A DNA stretch of 63,802 nucleotides from assembly GCA_013823985.1 (NCBI GenBank), contig PNNB01000044.1, positions 1 through 63,802 on the forward strand, in the 5' to 3' direction. The translations under genes were made by a program, and so were the position numbers. This DNA is from Sphingopyxis sp. Its GTDB lineage: Bacteria; Pseudomonadota; Alphaproteobacteria; Sphingomonadales; Sphingomonadaceae. Position 1 is the first letter of the stretch. Each line of letters starts with the position of its first letter. Below the pieces are notes generated by a model, which saw only the letters and a program-made list of their open reading frames with translations, had not been told where the DNA came from and did no database searches. Shown here piece after piece: positions 24,744-32,209 of the stretch.

Positions 24744-25817
24744 ATGGCAGAACCCTTTAATGAGACAGATGTAGTTCGAAAGACCTACTTTAAACAGATA
24801 GCTGAGCGCAGCGTTGATCCTACCGACGATGCAGGACATGTTCCACAACTGGAAACGGACGGCTATCTTAGTAAAGAGTGGGTTCGCTTTGTTGAACAAA
24901 TGACCACGTTCGACATTATGAACGGAACATCCACACCTGTAGCAGTAGCGATTTCAACCGGAGGCTTCGTCACCACTGCTGACGCAGATGTTACCCAACT
25001 TGCCTCCTTTATGGGTTTTGTAAAATCCGACGAATCCGCCAACAGCCTACTCCCAACATTCCTCAATGGATATGGAGAAAACATACCTACTGGCAACAGC
25101 ACCGTTTCATTTACCGCAAATGCGGGAACAGATAGATATTTAGTAGTGTTTCTTCGCCACGCCTCGGGTATCGCGCAACCAACCACGATGAGCTGGAATG
25201 GCACCTCTTTAACTAAAATTCGAGAGGTTACTATTGGTGGTGATACATTCTCTGTGTGGGGCGCTCCTATCGGCACATCTGGCAGTAGCCAAGCTAGCTC
25301 AATCTCGATGGCTGGCGGCGGAACTGTGGGAAACAGCATTCGTTACATAAATGCTATGGTTTACAGTACTGTGAACCAAGCCACGCCATTTTCAAACGAT
25401 AACGGGGGTACTGGCAGCACAAGCGCGAGCACTGGTGTGATTACAGCAGGGCAGGGGCGTGCCCTTTTCGTCGGTGCCGTGGGTTCTGACGGTTCGCCAA
25501 GTCTAACGGGTATGACATCTAGAGTAAGCAATAGTAGTCGTGTGATATCTGGCGATCAGGCTGGCTATAGTGGTGCCACTTTCAGCTTCGGCGGTAGCGC
25601 AGACACAAAAGCGCTTGGTATCTCTTTAAACAGCAGCCTTACGCCCAGCGATGTGGAGTTGTTCTACACAGAAATTGTCGATGGTTTTTCGGGCCTCACG
25701 CCAGGGGCAACTTACTATCTCTCAAATACTGCCGGTGCTATTAGCACTTCGCCAGGAACAAACTCTGTCCGGATAGGTAAAGCGATCAGCGCGACTGCGC
25801 TACTCATCACGCACTAG
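24744..25817 (+). CDS. Tail fibre / receptor-binding-like protein
   Basis: 357 residues. An N-terminal helical attachment part (residues 1-60) is followed by a Ser/Thr/Gly-rich beta region (TVSFTANAGTDRYLVVFLRH, NDNGGTGSTSASTGVITAGQ) and a C-terminal GLTPGATYYLSNTAG plug that recurs in phage tail proteins. Probably contacts the host surface; the receptor is unknown. Confidence 0.7.
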   Translation: MAEPFNETDVVRKTYFKQIAERSVDPTDDAGHVPQLETDGYLSKEWVRFVEQMTTFDIMNGTSTPVAVAISTGGFVTTADADVTQLASFMGFVKSDESANSLLPTFLNGYGENIPTGNSTVSFTANAGTDRYLVVFLRHASGIAQPTTMSWNGTSLTKIREVTIGGDTFSVWGAPIGTSGSSQASSISMAGGGTVGNSIRYINAMVYSTVNQATPFSNDNGGTGSTSASTGVITAGQGRALFVGAVGSDGSPSLTGMTSRVSNSSRVISGDQAGYSGATFSFGGSADTKALGISLNSSLTPSDVELFYTEIVDGFSGLTPGATYYLSNTAGAISTSPGTNSVRIGKAISATALLITH

Positions 25818-25818
25818 T

Positions 25819-26268
25819 ATGTACCAGAAAATAACTGCACAAGGCTCGTTCCAAATCCTATCTCTCGAAAAAGGCGAGGTAGTTTGGCAATCACCGGTGA
25901 TGCAAAATCTCGTTTTGAACGCGTACTGGTCCCTTCTTGTCGAACATAACACCGGCAGCGCAACCACTCCCCTTGAAATCACGACGCTCGAAATCGGGAC
26001 CGGCGACAACGTTGTGACCGCAGCCAACACAGCCCTTGAGACGCTCACCCTTGCCGGTGTTATCCCATCCAAGGTCACACCAGCGGCGAAGTCGATTGAG
26101 ATGGAGTTTTTCATCACTGACGCCGAACTCGCAGACGGCACGTACCGAGAGATCGGTCTCCGCTGTGGCACTGTTCTCGCAACCCGCGCCCTCTTCACCA
26201 CTCCCTATGTGAAAGCGACCGGACGAGACACGATTATCCGCTACACTGTCAGCTACGACGCTGAGTAG
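25819..26268 (+). CDS. Tail-associated protein, 149 residues
   Basis: MYQKITAQGSFQILSL..., then ITTLEIGTGDNVVTAANTAL and TDAELADGTYREIGLRCG. This pattern is common in short phage tail-fibre-associated proteins. It follows the fibre gene by one base and ends the tail block. Confidence 0.65.
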   Translation: MYQKITAQGSFQILSLEKGEVVWQSPVMQNLVLNAYWSLLVEHNTGSATTPLEITTLEIGTGDNVVTAANTALETLTLAGVIPSKVTPAAKSIEMEFFITDAELADGTYREIGLRCGTVLATRALFTTPYVKATGRDTIIRYTVSYDAE

Positions 26269-26270
26269 CA

Positions 26271-26279
26271 TGATATTAT
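26271..26279 (+). promoter_or_regulatory. Extended -10 promoter, leaderless start at 26287
   Basis: TGa then TATTAT, 7 nt before the ATG; it starts the lysis segment. Confidence 0.65.
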
Positions 26280-26286
26280 TTTAGTT

Positions 26287-26571
26287 ATGGAATCAGCCAT
26301 CCTACCAGTCATTACTCAGCTCGGCGTCGCAGCCTTCGCTATCTGGATTATGTACCAGATGTATATCAAGGCCGACAGTCGCATGGCTGAGAAAGACGAG
26401 GCGTTTTCGGCCCAAGTTGAAAAGCACGAAAATACACTACTCGGTCACCAAACCTATATGCGTGAAATCCACAGCAACACCGTGGCAGCACTCGCCCACT
26501 CCAACAAGGTGATCGAGGATAACGTCAAAGCTTACGAGCGCGTGATCCACGTACTCGATAAACAAAAATGA
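26287..26571 (+). CDS. Holin-like membrane protein with coiled coil
   Basis: 94 residues. One N-terminal hydrophobic segment (residues ~5-27, VITQLGVAAFAIWIMYQMYI) and a long charged helix after it. This BhlA-like layout (one membrane helix plus cytosolic coiled coil) and the position before the lysin suggest a holin or holin regulator. It has its own leaderless promoter. Confidence 0.6.
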   Translation: MESAILPVITQLGVAAFAIWIMYQMYIKADSRMAEKDEAFSAQVEKHENTLLGHQTYMREIHSNTVAALAHSNKVIEDNVKAYERVIHVLDKQK

Positions 26572-26572
26572 T

Positions 26573-27589
26573 ATGAAAGAACCTGTACTCATCAAGCTCA
26601 TCACGACGGACAAGACTCTTCTCAAATGGCGCTCATTGCCGTCGAAATTGGACGCGATCTACGCAGAGCTTGATGATATCGAGGGCGCTGCCTTCACCAT
26701 CGACATTGAGTATCGAAACGTCGTCCCCGAGGTGAAGGACGGTCGCATCACACACACATGGATGGATAGCTTGTGGTCTACCTTTCCAGAGAAGAGGCCG
26801 GACTTCCTTGCTTTCCATATGAGCAACCGCCAGCGCAAGGACTGGAAGATCACCCCGTCTCTCCGAGGCGCGTATCAGATCGATGATTGGGTGGACACGG
26901 TCCAGGAGTTCTATCTCTGGGCCGATGAGAAGACCAGACGCGGTAGTTTCAACCAGTTTATCCAGACATTTCTCCACGAGTTCCGCCACGCATTCAAGGC
27001 AGGGACGACCCAGGAGGACGACACCCACGAGCTTCACGCCGACGGCGACATCCGAGACACGTTCAAATCTCTTCGTATGTCAGATTTCAATCCAACCCGA
27101 CGCCAGCAAGAGACCATTATCGATTATCTGCGGCGGAAAATCTTTGGTCTCAGAGCCCAGCTTTCCCTCTATCATCCGGTCCAGTTCACACCACGCATCC
27201 TCAGCCAGCCCTACGGCGTCAGAAACGGCATATACAAGCGTACTGGCCACCACATTGGCACCGATTATCCTCTTCCCCGCCAAACCCCGCTCTACGCTCC
27301 ATTTGACGGGGCTGTGACGACGGCAGGCTCCCACCCAGAGCTCGGCATCTACCTGCACTTTGAATACACCTATCGAGGCAAGAAATATGAGGAACGCTGG
27401 TGCCATCTCAGTCAGCTCCCCACTATCGGAGCGTATCGACGGGGAGCGAAGGTGGCGCTGTCTGGCAACACCGGCCTATCGACCGGCCCTCATCTCCATC
27501 GGGAGGTTTGGTACAATGATGTACGGACGGACTTAATCACTAAGACAAACTGGCGACAGCTCACACTCGACCCAGAGTCACTAACATAA
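26573..27589 (+). CDS. Endolysin with HExxH zincin-like domain plus M23 peptidase
   Basis: 338 residues. The N-terminal half carries LHEFRHAFKAG, an intact HExxH zinc site at residues 135-139, followed by a Glu/His-rich stretch (THELHADGD) that could supply the third ligand. The C-terminal half (from ~205) is an M23/LytM peptidase with HIGTD (H227, D231), WCHLSQLP and GPHLHREVW (H307, H309), all zinc ligands present. M23 enzymes cut peptide bridges in peptidoglycan. The first domain's substrate is unknown. No signal peptide is seen, so export would rely on the holin. Confidence 0.8.
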   Translation: MKEPVLIKLITTDKTLLKWRSLPSKLDAIYAELDDIEGAAFTIDIEYRNVVPEVKDGRITHTWMDSLWSTFPEKRPDFLAFHMSNRQRKDWKITPSLRGAYQIDDWVDTVQEFYLWADEKTRRGSFNQFIQTFLHEFRHAFKAGTTQEDDTHELHADGDIRDTFKSLRMSDFNPTRRQQETIIDYLRRKIFGLRAQLSLYHPVQFTPRILSQPYGVRNGIYKRTGHHIGTDYPLPRQTPLYAPFDGAVTTAGSHPELGIYLHFEYTYRGKKYEERWCHLSQLPTIGAYRRGAKVALSGNTGLSTGPHLHREVWYNDVRTDLITKTNWRQLTLDPESLT

Positions 27590-27590
27590 T
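27585..27590 (+). promoter_or_regulatory. -10-like box with leaderless spacing for 27597
   Basis: CATAAT exactly 6 nt before the ATG, overlapping the lysin stop codon. No TG element. Confidence 0.45.
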
Positions 27591-27596
27591 CAATCT

Positions 27597-27794
27597 ATGC
27601 AATTTTCAAAAAACGGTATTGCGCTCTCCCTTGCCACCATCGCTGCTACCTACCTCGCCAATAATGGTGTTGAGGTAAATCCAGATAGCATTTTAGAGGT
27701 GTACGCAGCCATCGCCCTTGCCGGTAGCTGGGTCATCGCGATCTACAACCAAAAGGCTCGTTCAGACAGCCGGTGGTTCATCTTCAAGAAGTAA
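27597..27794 (+). CDS. Small holin-like membrane protein
   Basis: 65 residues with two hydrophobic stretches (about 8-24 and 36-52) and a basic tail (RSDSRWFIFKK), like small class II holins. It follows the lysin by 7 bp. With the 94-residue membrane protein upstream, the lysis cassette would hold two holin candidates, or a holin and an antiholin. Confidence 0.6.
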   Translation: MQFSKNGIALSLATIAATYLANNGVEVNPDSILEVYAAIALAGSWVIAIYNQKARSDSRWFIFKK

Positions 27795-27811
27795 CATGAT
27801 AGGATAGTAGA

Positions 27812-27910
27812 GGTCGCGATACTTTCGAGTGGAACGAACCAAGACAAAGAAAAGCTGTGTGGTTACTACTTTTCCCATTCGACAAAGCCCCTTACCCTCG
27901 GGGGCTTTTT
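27812..27910 (+). ncRNA. Candidate small RNA ending in a terminator
   Basis: An extended -10 (TGa then TAGGAT, 27797-27805) is followed about 100 bp later by a strong terminator with no credible ORF between. The A/G-rich region could be a small RNA of about 100 nt made late, after the lysis genes. Evidence is only promoter and terminator. Confidence 0.4.
27884..27910 (+). terminator. Terminator after the lysis segment
   Basis: Eight-base stem (27884-27891 with 27901-27908), 9-nt loop and T-run. It separates the late genes from the recombination genes. Confidence 0.85.
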
Positions 27911-27965
27911 CGTTGTCCACACACCCGACTTTGTAGTTTCCTACAATGTGTAGTAATGTTTAGTT

Positions 27966-28169
27966 ATGCCACTAAGGCAATTTATCAATAGCACTACGCA
28001 CATGGCAAAACCCATCGACGCGAAGACAGCCGAGCTAATGTTGCAACACATGGCAAAGCCACGGCAAGTGACGCAAGCAGAAGTGATGCGAAAGCTTAAA
28101 CTCAAGCACCATTCCAGCTTCTACTCAAAGTTCTACCAGACTCTAATGCAGTCAAATTACCCAAATTAA
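27966..28169 (+). CDS. Small helical protein, possible DNA-binding
   Basis: 67 residues (or 55 from an in-frame ATG at 28002). VTQAEVMRKLKLKHHSSFYSKF could be a helix-turn-helix. It stands first in the recombination operon. No family is recognised. Confidence 0.45.
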   Translation: MPLRQFINSTTHMAKPIDAKTAELMLQHMAKPRQVTQAEVMRKLKLKHHSSFYSKFYQTLMQSNYPN

Positions 28170-28183
28170 AAATCAACAAGTGT

Positions 28184-29131
28184 ATGTCATTACAAATTAG
28201 AAAGGCTCAACGAAAGCAAGCGAAGCTACGCGTCGGGGTGTCCGGCCCATCAGGTTCCGGAAAAACGTACTCAGCCCTTTTACTCGGTCGCGGTCTCGCA
28301 AGCTCGTGGGAGAAAGTTCTCCTCATCGACACCGAGAACGGCTCAGGCGACCTCTACAGCGACCTTGGCGAATACAACACACTCCCTCTCGAAGCGCCGT
28401 ACACCCCAGAGCGATACATCGAAGCCATCAAAGCCGGTGAGGATGCAGGGATGGAAGTTATCATCATCGACAGTATCTCGCACGAGTGGGATGGAAAGGG
28501 AGGATGTCTCGAACTCAACGAAATACTCGCCGCGTCAAAGTACAAGGGCAACACCTGGAGCGCATGGAGCGAGACAACTCCCCGCCACCAACGCTTCATC
28601 GAAGCTATCACCACGTCCAAGTGTCACATCCTCACCACCGTTCGGAACAAAATCGACACTGTGATGGGCGACGACAAGAAGGTGAAGAAGGTCGGAACGA
28701 AGGAAATTACTCGCGAAGGCTTCGAGTACGAGCTCACGGTAAACTTCAACGTAGACCGAGAAACACACCGAGCCATGGCCTCGAAGGACCGCACCAACCT
28801 GTTTGAAAACCGCGATCCATTTGTCATCAGTACGGAGACGGGAAGCGAGCTCGCAAGATGGAATGCAGGTGGAGCCGTCGATACTGACAGCCAGAAGCGC
28901 GAGGTCATGGCAGAGTTCAAGCGCCTCAAGATCGAGCTCCCGCCGGAGCGTCATGAGGTGAAGCCATACGTCGAACACATCATCCCGAAGCTCACTGGCC
29001 TAGATTGGTCCGATGAGAACGTCGGTGACGTGCTCGCCAAGCTCAAGGAGCTATCGCCCGAGGTGGTAAACGCCAGTCTTGCACCCGAGCCAGAGCCACC
29101 AGCTCCAGAAGATTTAGCAACTCAAATATAA
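28184..29131 (+). CDS. Sak4-like RecA-fold ATPase (recombination)
   Basis: 315 residues. Walker A GPSGSGKTYSALLLGRGL (residues ~20-37), DTENGSGDLYSDLG, and Walker B VIIIDSISHEWDGKGG. TVRNKIDTVMGDDKK and the Glu-rich C-terminus follow. This is the pattern of phage AAA_24/Sak4 proteins, RecA-core ATPases that work with a phage SSB in single-strand annealing. An SSB gene lies 186 bp downstream, which fits. Confidence 0.8.
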   Translation: MSLQIRKAQRKQAKLRVGVSGPSGSGKTYSALLLGRGLASSWEKVLLIDTENGSGDLYSDLGEYNTLPLEAPYTPERYIEAIKAGEDAGMEVIIIDSISHEWDGKGGCLELNEILAASKYKGNTWSAWSETTPRHQRFIEAITTSKCHILTTVRNKIDTVMGDDKKVKKVGTKEITREGFEYELTVNFNVDRETHRAMASKDRTNLFENRDPFVISTETGSELARWNAGGAVDTDSQKREVMAEFKRLKIELPPERHEVKPYVEHIIPKLTGLDWSDENVGDVLAKLKELSPEVVNASLAPEPEPPAPEDLATQI

Positions 29132-29135
29132 TCGT

Positions 29136-29321
29136 ATGAAACCTCACTACATCCACCTTTGCACGTTCATGCTGTCAGCCGGTCATCATTGGCAAAAGAC
29201 TCTCGAAACGCCCGAATTGCTAATCACCACCGACGAGTGGAATAGCTTTGTCAGGGGGCAAGAGAAGCTGGTGGACAATGAAAACTGGATATTAATAAAC
29301 CTAGCAACCTTCAAACTATGA
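29136..29321 (+). CDS. Hypothetical protein, 61 residues
   Basis: MKPHYIHLCTFMLSAGHHWQ... ending INLATFKL. Between the Sak4-like and SSB genes, with ATGA overlap into SSB. A TATAAT (29127-29132) ends only 3 nt before the ATG, too close for a normal leaderless start. Unknown function. Confidence 0.5.
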   Translation: MKPHYIHLCTFMLSAGHHWQKTLETPELLITTDEWNSFVRGQEKLVDNENWILINLATFKL

Positions 29322-29740
29322 ACGTAAACTCAGTAACAATTGTTGGACGCCTCACACGCGACCCAGAGCTCAAAGCTCTACCAAGTGGTCAACAGGTCGC
29401 ATCATTATCAATCGCTACCAGTCGCGTGTATAACGACAAGGACGGCAAGCGACAGGAAGCCAGCGAGTATCACAACATTGTGGTGTTCGGGAAAACCGCC
29501 GAAAACTGTGGCCGTTTCCTCGTGAAAGGGCAGATGGTCATGGTCCAGGGACGGCTTCAAACCCGCTCATGGGACAAGGATGGCACGAAGCAATATCGTA
29601 CTGAGGTTGTGGCAGACCAGGTGCAATTTGGTCCGAAGGCCGAAGGTCACACTGCGGTAGTGCGGGACACCGAACAAGTGTCACCAAAATTCCCTGAATA
29701 CCCAGAGGAGGAGATTAACCCCGAAGACATCCCGTTTTAG
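29318..29740 (+). CDS. ssb: Single-stranded DNA-binding protein
   Basis: 140 residues. An OB fold with VTIVGRLTRDPELKALPSGQ, ASLSIATSRVYNDKDGKR, YHNIVVFGKTAENCGRFLVK and MVQGRLQTRSW. The acidic tail ends with EDIPF, the usual SSB-tip motif that contacts partner proteins. It coats single-stranded DNA during phage replication and recombination and probably works with the Sak4-like ATPase. Confidence 0.95.
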   Translation: MNVNSVTIVGRLTRDPELKALPSGQQVASLSIATSRVYNDKDGKRQEASEYHNIVVFGKTAENCGRFLVKGQMVMVQGRLQTRSWDKDGTKQYRTEVVADQVQFGPKAEGHTAVVRDTEQVSPKFPEYPEEEINPEDIPF

Positions 29741-29743
29741 CTT

Positions 29744-29884
29744 ATGAACACACTACTGCCAAACGACCACATTACAAAAGAGCGACGCCTCACCCCTGCA
29801 CGCAACCTTACCAATGATATAACCAATGGAGTACTCGCCTTCATCATCGGCATGATGGTGATAGGAGGGCTTCTGTTCGCTTAG
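29744..29884 (+). CDS. Single-pass small membrane protein
   Basis: 46 residues with a basic/polar N-terminal half and one C-terminal hydrophobic helix (VLAFIIGMMVIGGLLFA). It begins 3 bp after SSB and ends 1 bp before the YopX-like gene. Function unknown. Confidence 0.5.
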   Translation: MNTLLPNDHITKERRLTPARNLTNDITNGVLAFIIGMMVIGGLLFA

Positions 29885-29885
29885 T

Positions 29886-30263
29886 ATGCAAAGAGAGATT
29901 AAGTTTAGAGCGTGGGGTATCAACTCCAAAGAGTTCCTTGGATATGTGGAAGATGGCGCTTTGGTAACAGGTTTGACCTTGGCAAACATCCAGAACATTG
30001 AGGCTATCGACCTTTGGGAGTTCCAGCAATACACCGGCCTCAAAGACAAAAACGGCAAGGTGATTTATGAGGGGGATATCGGTCGGTATCACTCACCGGT
30101 TGGAGCCAAATATGACCTGATTTTCGCTGTAAAGTGGGATAACGAAAAAGCCAGATTTGGTGAGAGTTATGCTGACGGTATCTATGACGGTTCATTTATT
30201 CGTTCAGGGAAAAGTGAAGTCATCGGCAACATCTACGAGAACCCAGAGCTACTAACCGCATAG
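29886..30263 (+). CDS. YopX family protein
   Basis: 125 residues. MQREIKFRAWGINSKEF at the start, WEFQQYTGLKDKNGKVIYEG in the middle and VIGNIYENPELL at the end are the YopX (phage SPbeta-type) signature. The role is unknown; it is common in phage accessory regions. Confidence 0.9.
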   Translation: MQREIKFRAWGINSKEFLGYVEDGALVTGLTLANIQNIEAIDLWEFQQYTGLKDKNGKVIYEGDIGRYHSPVGAKYDLIFAVKWDNEKARFGESYADGIYDGSFIRSGKSEVIGNIYENPELLTA

Positions 30264-30267
30264 GTGT

Positions 30268-30420
30268 ATGCCCACCATTAAAGCCAAATACTACTGCCAC
30301 AACAAGTGCTGTCAGAAGCGCATATGGGTAGTGGATTTACGCCAAAAGAAGCAATTCTGTTCCGAGCGGTGCAAAGAGATAGAAGCATTTATCAAGAAAT
30401 CTAAGCAATCTAACGTATAA
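30268..30420 (+). CDS. Zinc-ribbon micro-protein, 50 residues
   Basis: MPTIKAKYYCHNKCCQKRIW..., with a C-x3-CC and a later CSERC pair, a probable zinc ribbon, and a Lys-rich C-terminus. One of several tiny zinc proteins in this region. Function unknown. Confidence 0.55.
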   Translation: MPTIKAKYYCHNKCCQKRIWVVDLRQKKQFCSERCKEIEAFIKKSKQSNV

Positions 30421-30432
30421 GATGCCCAACTT

Positions 30433-30789
30433 ATGGCCACCCTTCAAGAGCGCCTCGCTCGTTACCTCATCAGCCGACCCCATCAGCGCATCGCCAAAGG
30501 CGATCTGGAGGACTTGGCGCGGGAAAAGATGGGAGTAACCGCTGAGACCGTTGGCAGGCGCCTGCGCGTGCTTCACGAGGTCAGTGGCGACCTTCCCCCA
30601 GACCGACCAACATCCGAGCACGAAAGCGCTATAAAGCTTCTCGAAGGCGGAAAAGTGCAGGTGGAGTACGGCGCAAAGAACCATGCTCACTATTACTACG
30701 TGCCACCAGCCACGCGACAGGTGCGTCGAACAGTTGTTGAGAATGGCCGAGCGGTTGAGATTATTGAGACCATTAATACAGCACTATGA
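30433..30789 (+). CDS. Winged-helix-like phage protein
   Basis: 118 residues. LQERLARYLISRPHQRIAKG, VTAETVGRRLRVLHEVSGD and a C-terminal YGAKNHAHYYYVP suggest a winged helix that binds DNA. No family name is certain. Overlaps the next gene by ATGA. Confidence 0.55.
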   Translation: MATLQERLARYLISRPHQRIAKGDLEDLAREKMGVTAETVGRRLRVLHEVSGDLPPDRPTSEHESAIKLLEGGKVQVEYGAKNHAHYYYVPPATRQVRRTVVENGRAVEIIETINTAL

Positions 30790-31070
30790 TTTCCACTCTC
30801 CTCACCGTCGTCATTCTTTGCTCGAACGCCAACTGGCAACACAGCGAGCGGTGCATCGCTCCAGTCGATTACTTTGTCGTAGAAGAAAACGGGGAGAGCT
30901 GGGGCTTCCTCACTAGCGGGGTCCAGTTCACTCAGCGCAATGTCTCAAACGAGTTAGGTGCGCGCCTCCAGCGCTTTCAGCTTGAGGATGCGTACTGGTT
31001 CGTGACCGACAAGGGCGTCATCGAAGCGACCACAGAGACCGAAGCACTATCAATCTATCTAACCAGATAA
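30786..31070 (+). CDS. Hypothetical protein with N-terminal hydrophobic segment
   Basis: 94 residues. The first 12 residues (MISTLLTVVILC) could be a signal or anchor. The rest is polar (DYFVVEENGESWGFLTSGVQ). Coupled to the preceding gene. Unknown function. Confidence 0.5.
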   Translation: MISTLLTVVILCSNANWQHSERCIAPVDYFVVEENGESWGFLTSGVQFTQRNVSNELGARLQRFQLEDAYWFVTDKGVIEATTETEALSIYLTR

Positions 31071-31075
31071 TCACC

Positions 31076-31210
31076 ATGAAAATCATCAAACGTATCACCG
31101 CAGTCGTATCATTCGGCTTCGGCGCACTATTCATCTTTAGCTCAGCAACCGACATTCAGCTTGGCTTTGGAATCACACTCATCGCACTTTCTATCCTCAC
31201 TTTAGAGTAA
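31076..31210 (+). CDS. Small membrane protein, two segments
   Basis: 44 residues. A basic start (MKIIKRI) is followed by two hydrophobic stretches (about 8-23 and 28-42). No family recognised. A GATAAT box ends 4 nt before the ATG. Confidence 0.5.
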   Translation: MKIIKRITAVVSFGFGALFIFSSATDIQLGFGITLIALSILTLE

Positions 31211-31212
31211 GA

Positions 31213-31218
31213 TATAAT
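31213..31218 (+). promoter_or_regulatory. -10 box deciding the start at 31226
   Basis: TATAAT ends 7 nt before ATG 31226. The in-frame ATG at 31217 overlaps the -10 box itself and therefore cannot be the start of this transcript. Confidence 0.65.
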
Positions 31219-31225
31219 GAGCGTC

Positions 31226-31429
31226 ATGACGTTAGAAAAACACATGACGTATCATCGGCACGACCCAGGCGGGCGGATAACGGTGGTCGATATCAGGAAC
31301 GACGCGGAGCTAAAGTACCAGACTGACCTTGTGGAGAAAGGTTATCGGTTCGAGCTTTTTGAGAAAAAGAGCGAGCCCGCTGTAGCACCTGACAGCCACG
31401 CCCCAAGCGATGAAGGAAAGCTCCCTTAG
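31226..31429 (+). CDS. Hypothetical protein, 67 residues
   Basis: MTLEKHMTYHRHDPGGRITV..., with an acidic/Pro-rich tail. It looks like the short phage peptides with a DxRNDAE pattern. The start is set by the TATAAT box 7 nt upstream and a terminator follows the stop within 15 bp. Unknown function. Confidence 0.5.
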   Translation: MTLEKHMTYHRHDPGGRITVVDIRNDAELKYQTDLVEKGYRFELFEKKSEPAVAPDSHAPSDEGKLP

Positions 31430-31444
31430 TTGGGGGCTTTTTCT
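31418..31444 (+). terminator. Terminator overlapping the stop of the 67-residue gene
   Basis: Nine-pair stem (31418-31426 with 31432-31440, one G-T) and T-run. Confidence 0.85.
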
Positions 31445-31448
31445 TTGC

Positions 31449-31457
31449 TGATATACT
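31449..31457 (+). promoter_or_regulatory. Extended -10 promoter, leadered zinc-ribbon operon
   Basis: TGa then TATACT, directly behind the terminator. The start codon is 34 nt away with a strong AAAGGAGGTC, so this is a leadered gene set. Confidence 0.65.
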
Positions 31458-31490
31458 TAGAAAGGAACAGCACAATCAAAGGAGGTCGTT

Positions 31491-31661
31491 ATGCCACCCA
31501 CGCACACAATCTGCTGTGACTGGTGTGGCGCTATCACGACCATCCACAGCGAGCCACCAAAATACAATTTTTGCACTAGTGACTGCTTGGAGTTGTTCAA
31601 ACAATTCTTGTTGCTCACCCACGAGGCAAACCCTTGGGTCATGTGGCTTGATACTAGATAG
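31491..31661 (+). CDS. Zinc-ribbon micro-protein, 56 residues
   Basis: MPPTHTICCDWCGAITT... with CDWC and FCTSDC, a C4 zinc ribbon. Very strong Shine-Dalgarno. First of three tiny genes with strong ribosome sites. Unknown function; possibly a transcription or host-takeover factor. Confidence 0.65.
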   Translation: MPPTHTICCDWCGAITTIHSEPPKYNFCTSDCLELFKQFLLLTHEANPWVMWLDTR

Positions 31662-31670
31662 GAGGTTCTC

Positions 31671-31859
31671 GTGCTCAAAGTAACATGCGAACACTGTCTG
31701 AAAATCATGTCGTATCGGGCCTCACCAAGGCCAAGTGACGTATACTACTGCTCACCACAATGTGGGAGGCGAGATAGAATGTTTCGCGTCCTTACAGCGG
31801 ACCATAACCCTCTCATTCTTTGGATGGTAGAAAGGAGGATTACAAAAGATGAAACGTGA
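31671..31859 (+). CDS. Zinc-ribbon micro-protein, 62 residues
   Basis: GTG start with AGGAGG 7 nt upstream. CEHC and YCSPQCGRR form a C4 ribbon, like the preceding gene; the two may be diverged duplicates. The C-terminus is basic. Unknown function. Confidence 0.6.
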   Translation: MLKVTCEHCLKIMSYRASPRPSDVYYCSPQCGRRDRMFRVLTADHNPLILWMVERRITKDET

Positions 31860-31923
31860 CACCCGTGTTATTACACGTCCACCCGTACATCATCGACCTA
31901 CCAGCAAATCGAAAGCGAGGTGA
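31849..31923 (+). CDS. Possible 24-residue basic peptide
   Basis: MKRDTRVITRPPVHHRPTSK and four further residues; highly basic. AAAGGAGG lies 11 nt upstream inside the previous gene, and a terminator follows at 31963. The peptide could be real or a chance frame. Confidence 0.3.
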   Translation: MKRDTRVITRPPVHHRPTSKSKAR

Positions 31924-31962
31924 TCCCATCACAACAGGTGGCGCTAGACCCCGACTATACAC

Positions 31963-31995
31963 TGCCACCCTTTTGCAAAGGGTGGCTTTCTTTGG
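31963..31995 (+). terminator. Terminator of the zinc-ribbon operon
   Basis: Stem GCCACCCTT with AAGGGTGGC and a T-rich tail. Confidence 0.85.
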
Positions 31996-32080
31996 TAGTA
32001 TCTCCCGTGGAGCACTGAGGCTACGGTGCACCAAGCTCTATGTTGTACACACTGGCTCGCCCGCAACGGCGAGCTTTGTG
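31993..32080 (+). ncRNA. Candidate small RNA between two hairpins
   Basis: An extended -10 (TGg then TAGTAT, 31993-32001) begins in the T-tail of the previous terminator. The transcript would start near 32008, hold a GCAC/GTGC hairpin and end at a GCTCGCC/GGCGAGC stem (32053-32075) followed by T-rich sequence. The reading frame from 32007 meets a stop after three codons, so it is noncoding. Support is structural only. Confidence 0.4.
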
Positions 32081-32197
32081 TTACTATTTTTGTGGGCGTC
32101 TAGACATGCCCAGCTACTCACCCAAAGCAACGTAGAGCAATACTTTCATAATTGACATATACGCTCCTCTTTCAACCGCCAGCAATGGCGGTTGTCG

Positions 32198-32203
32198 TAT
32201 AAT
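32198..32203 (+). promoter_or_regulatory. -10 box with leaderless spacing for the RusA-like gene
   Basis: TATAAT exactly 6 nt before GTG 32210. A hairpin (32174-32193) lies just upstream. Confidence 0.6.
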
Positions 32204-32209
32204 GAGTGA

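Noticed and set aside
31217..31225. Start codon at 31217 for the 67-residue gene
   Set aside because: This ATG overlaps the TATAAT box, so it cannot lie on the transcript from that promoter.
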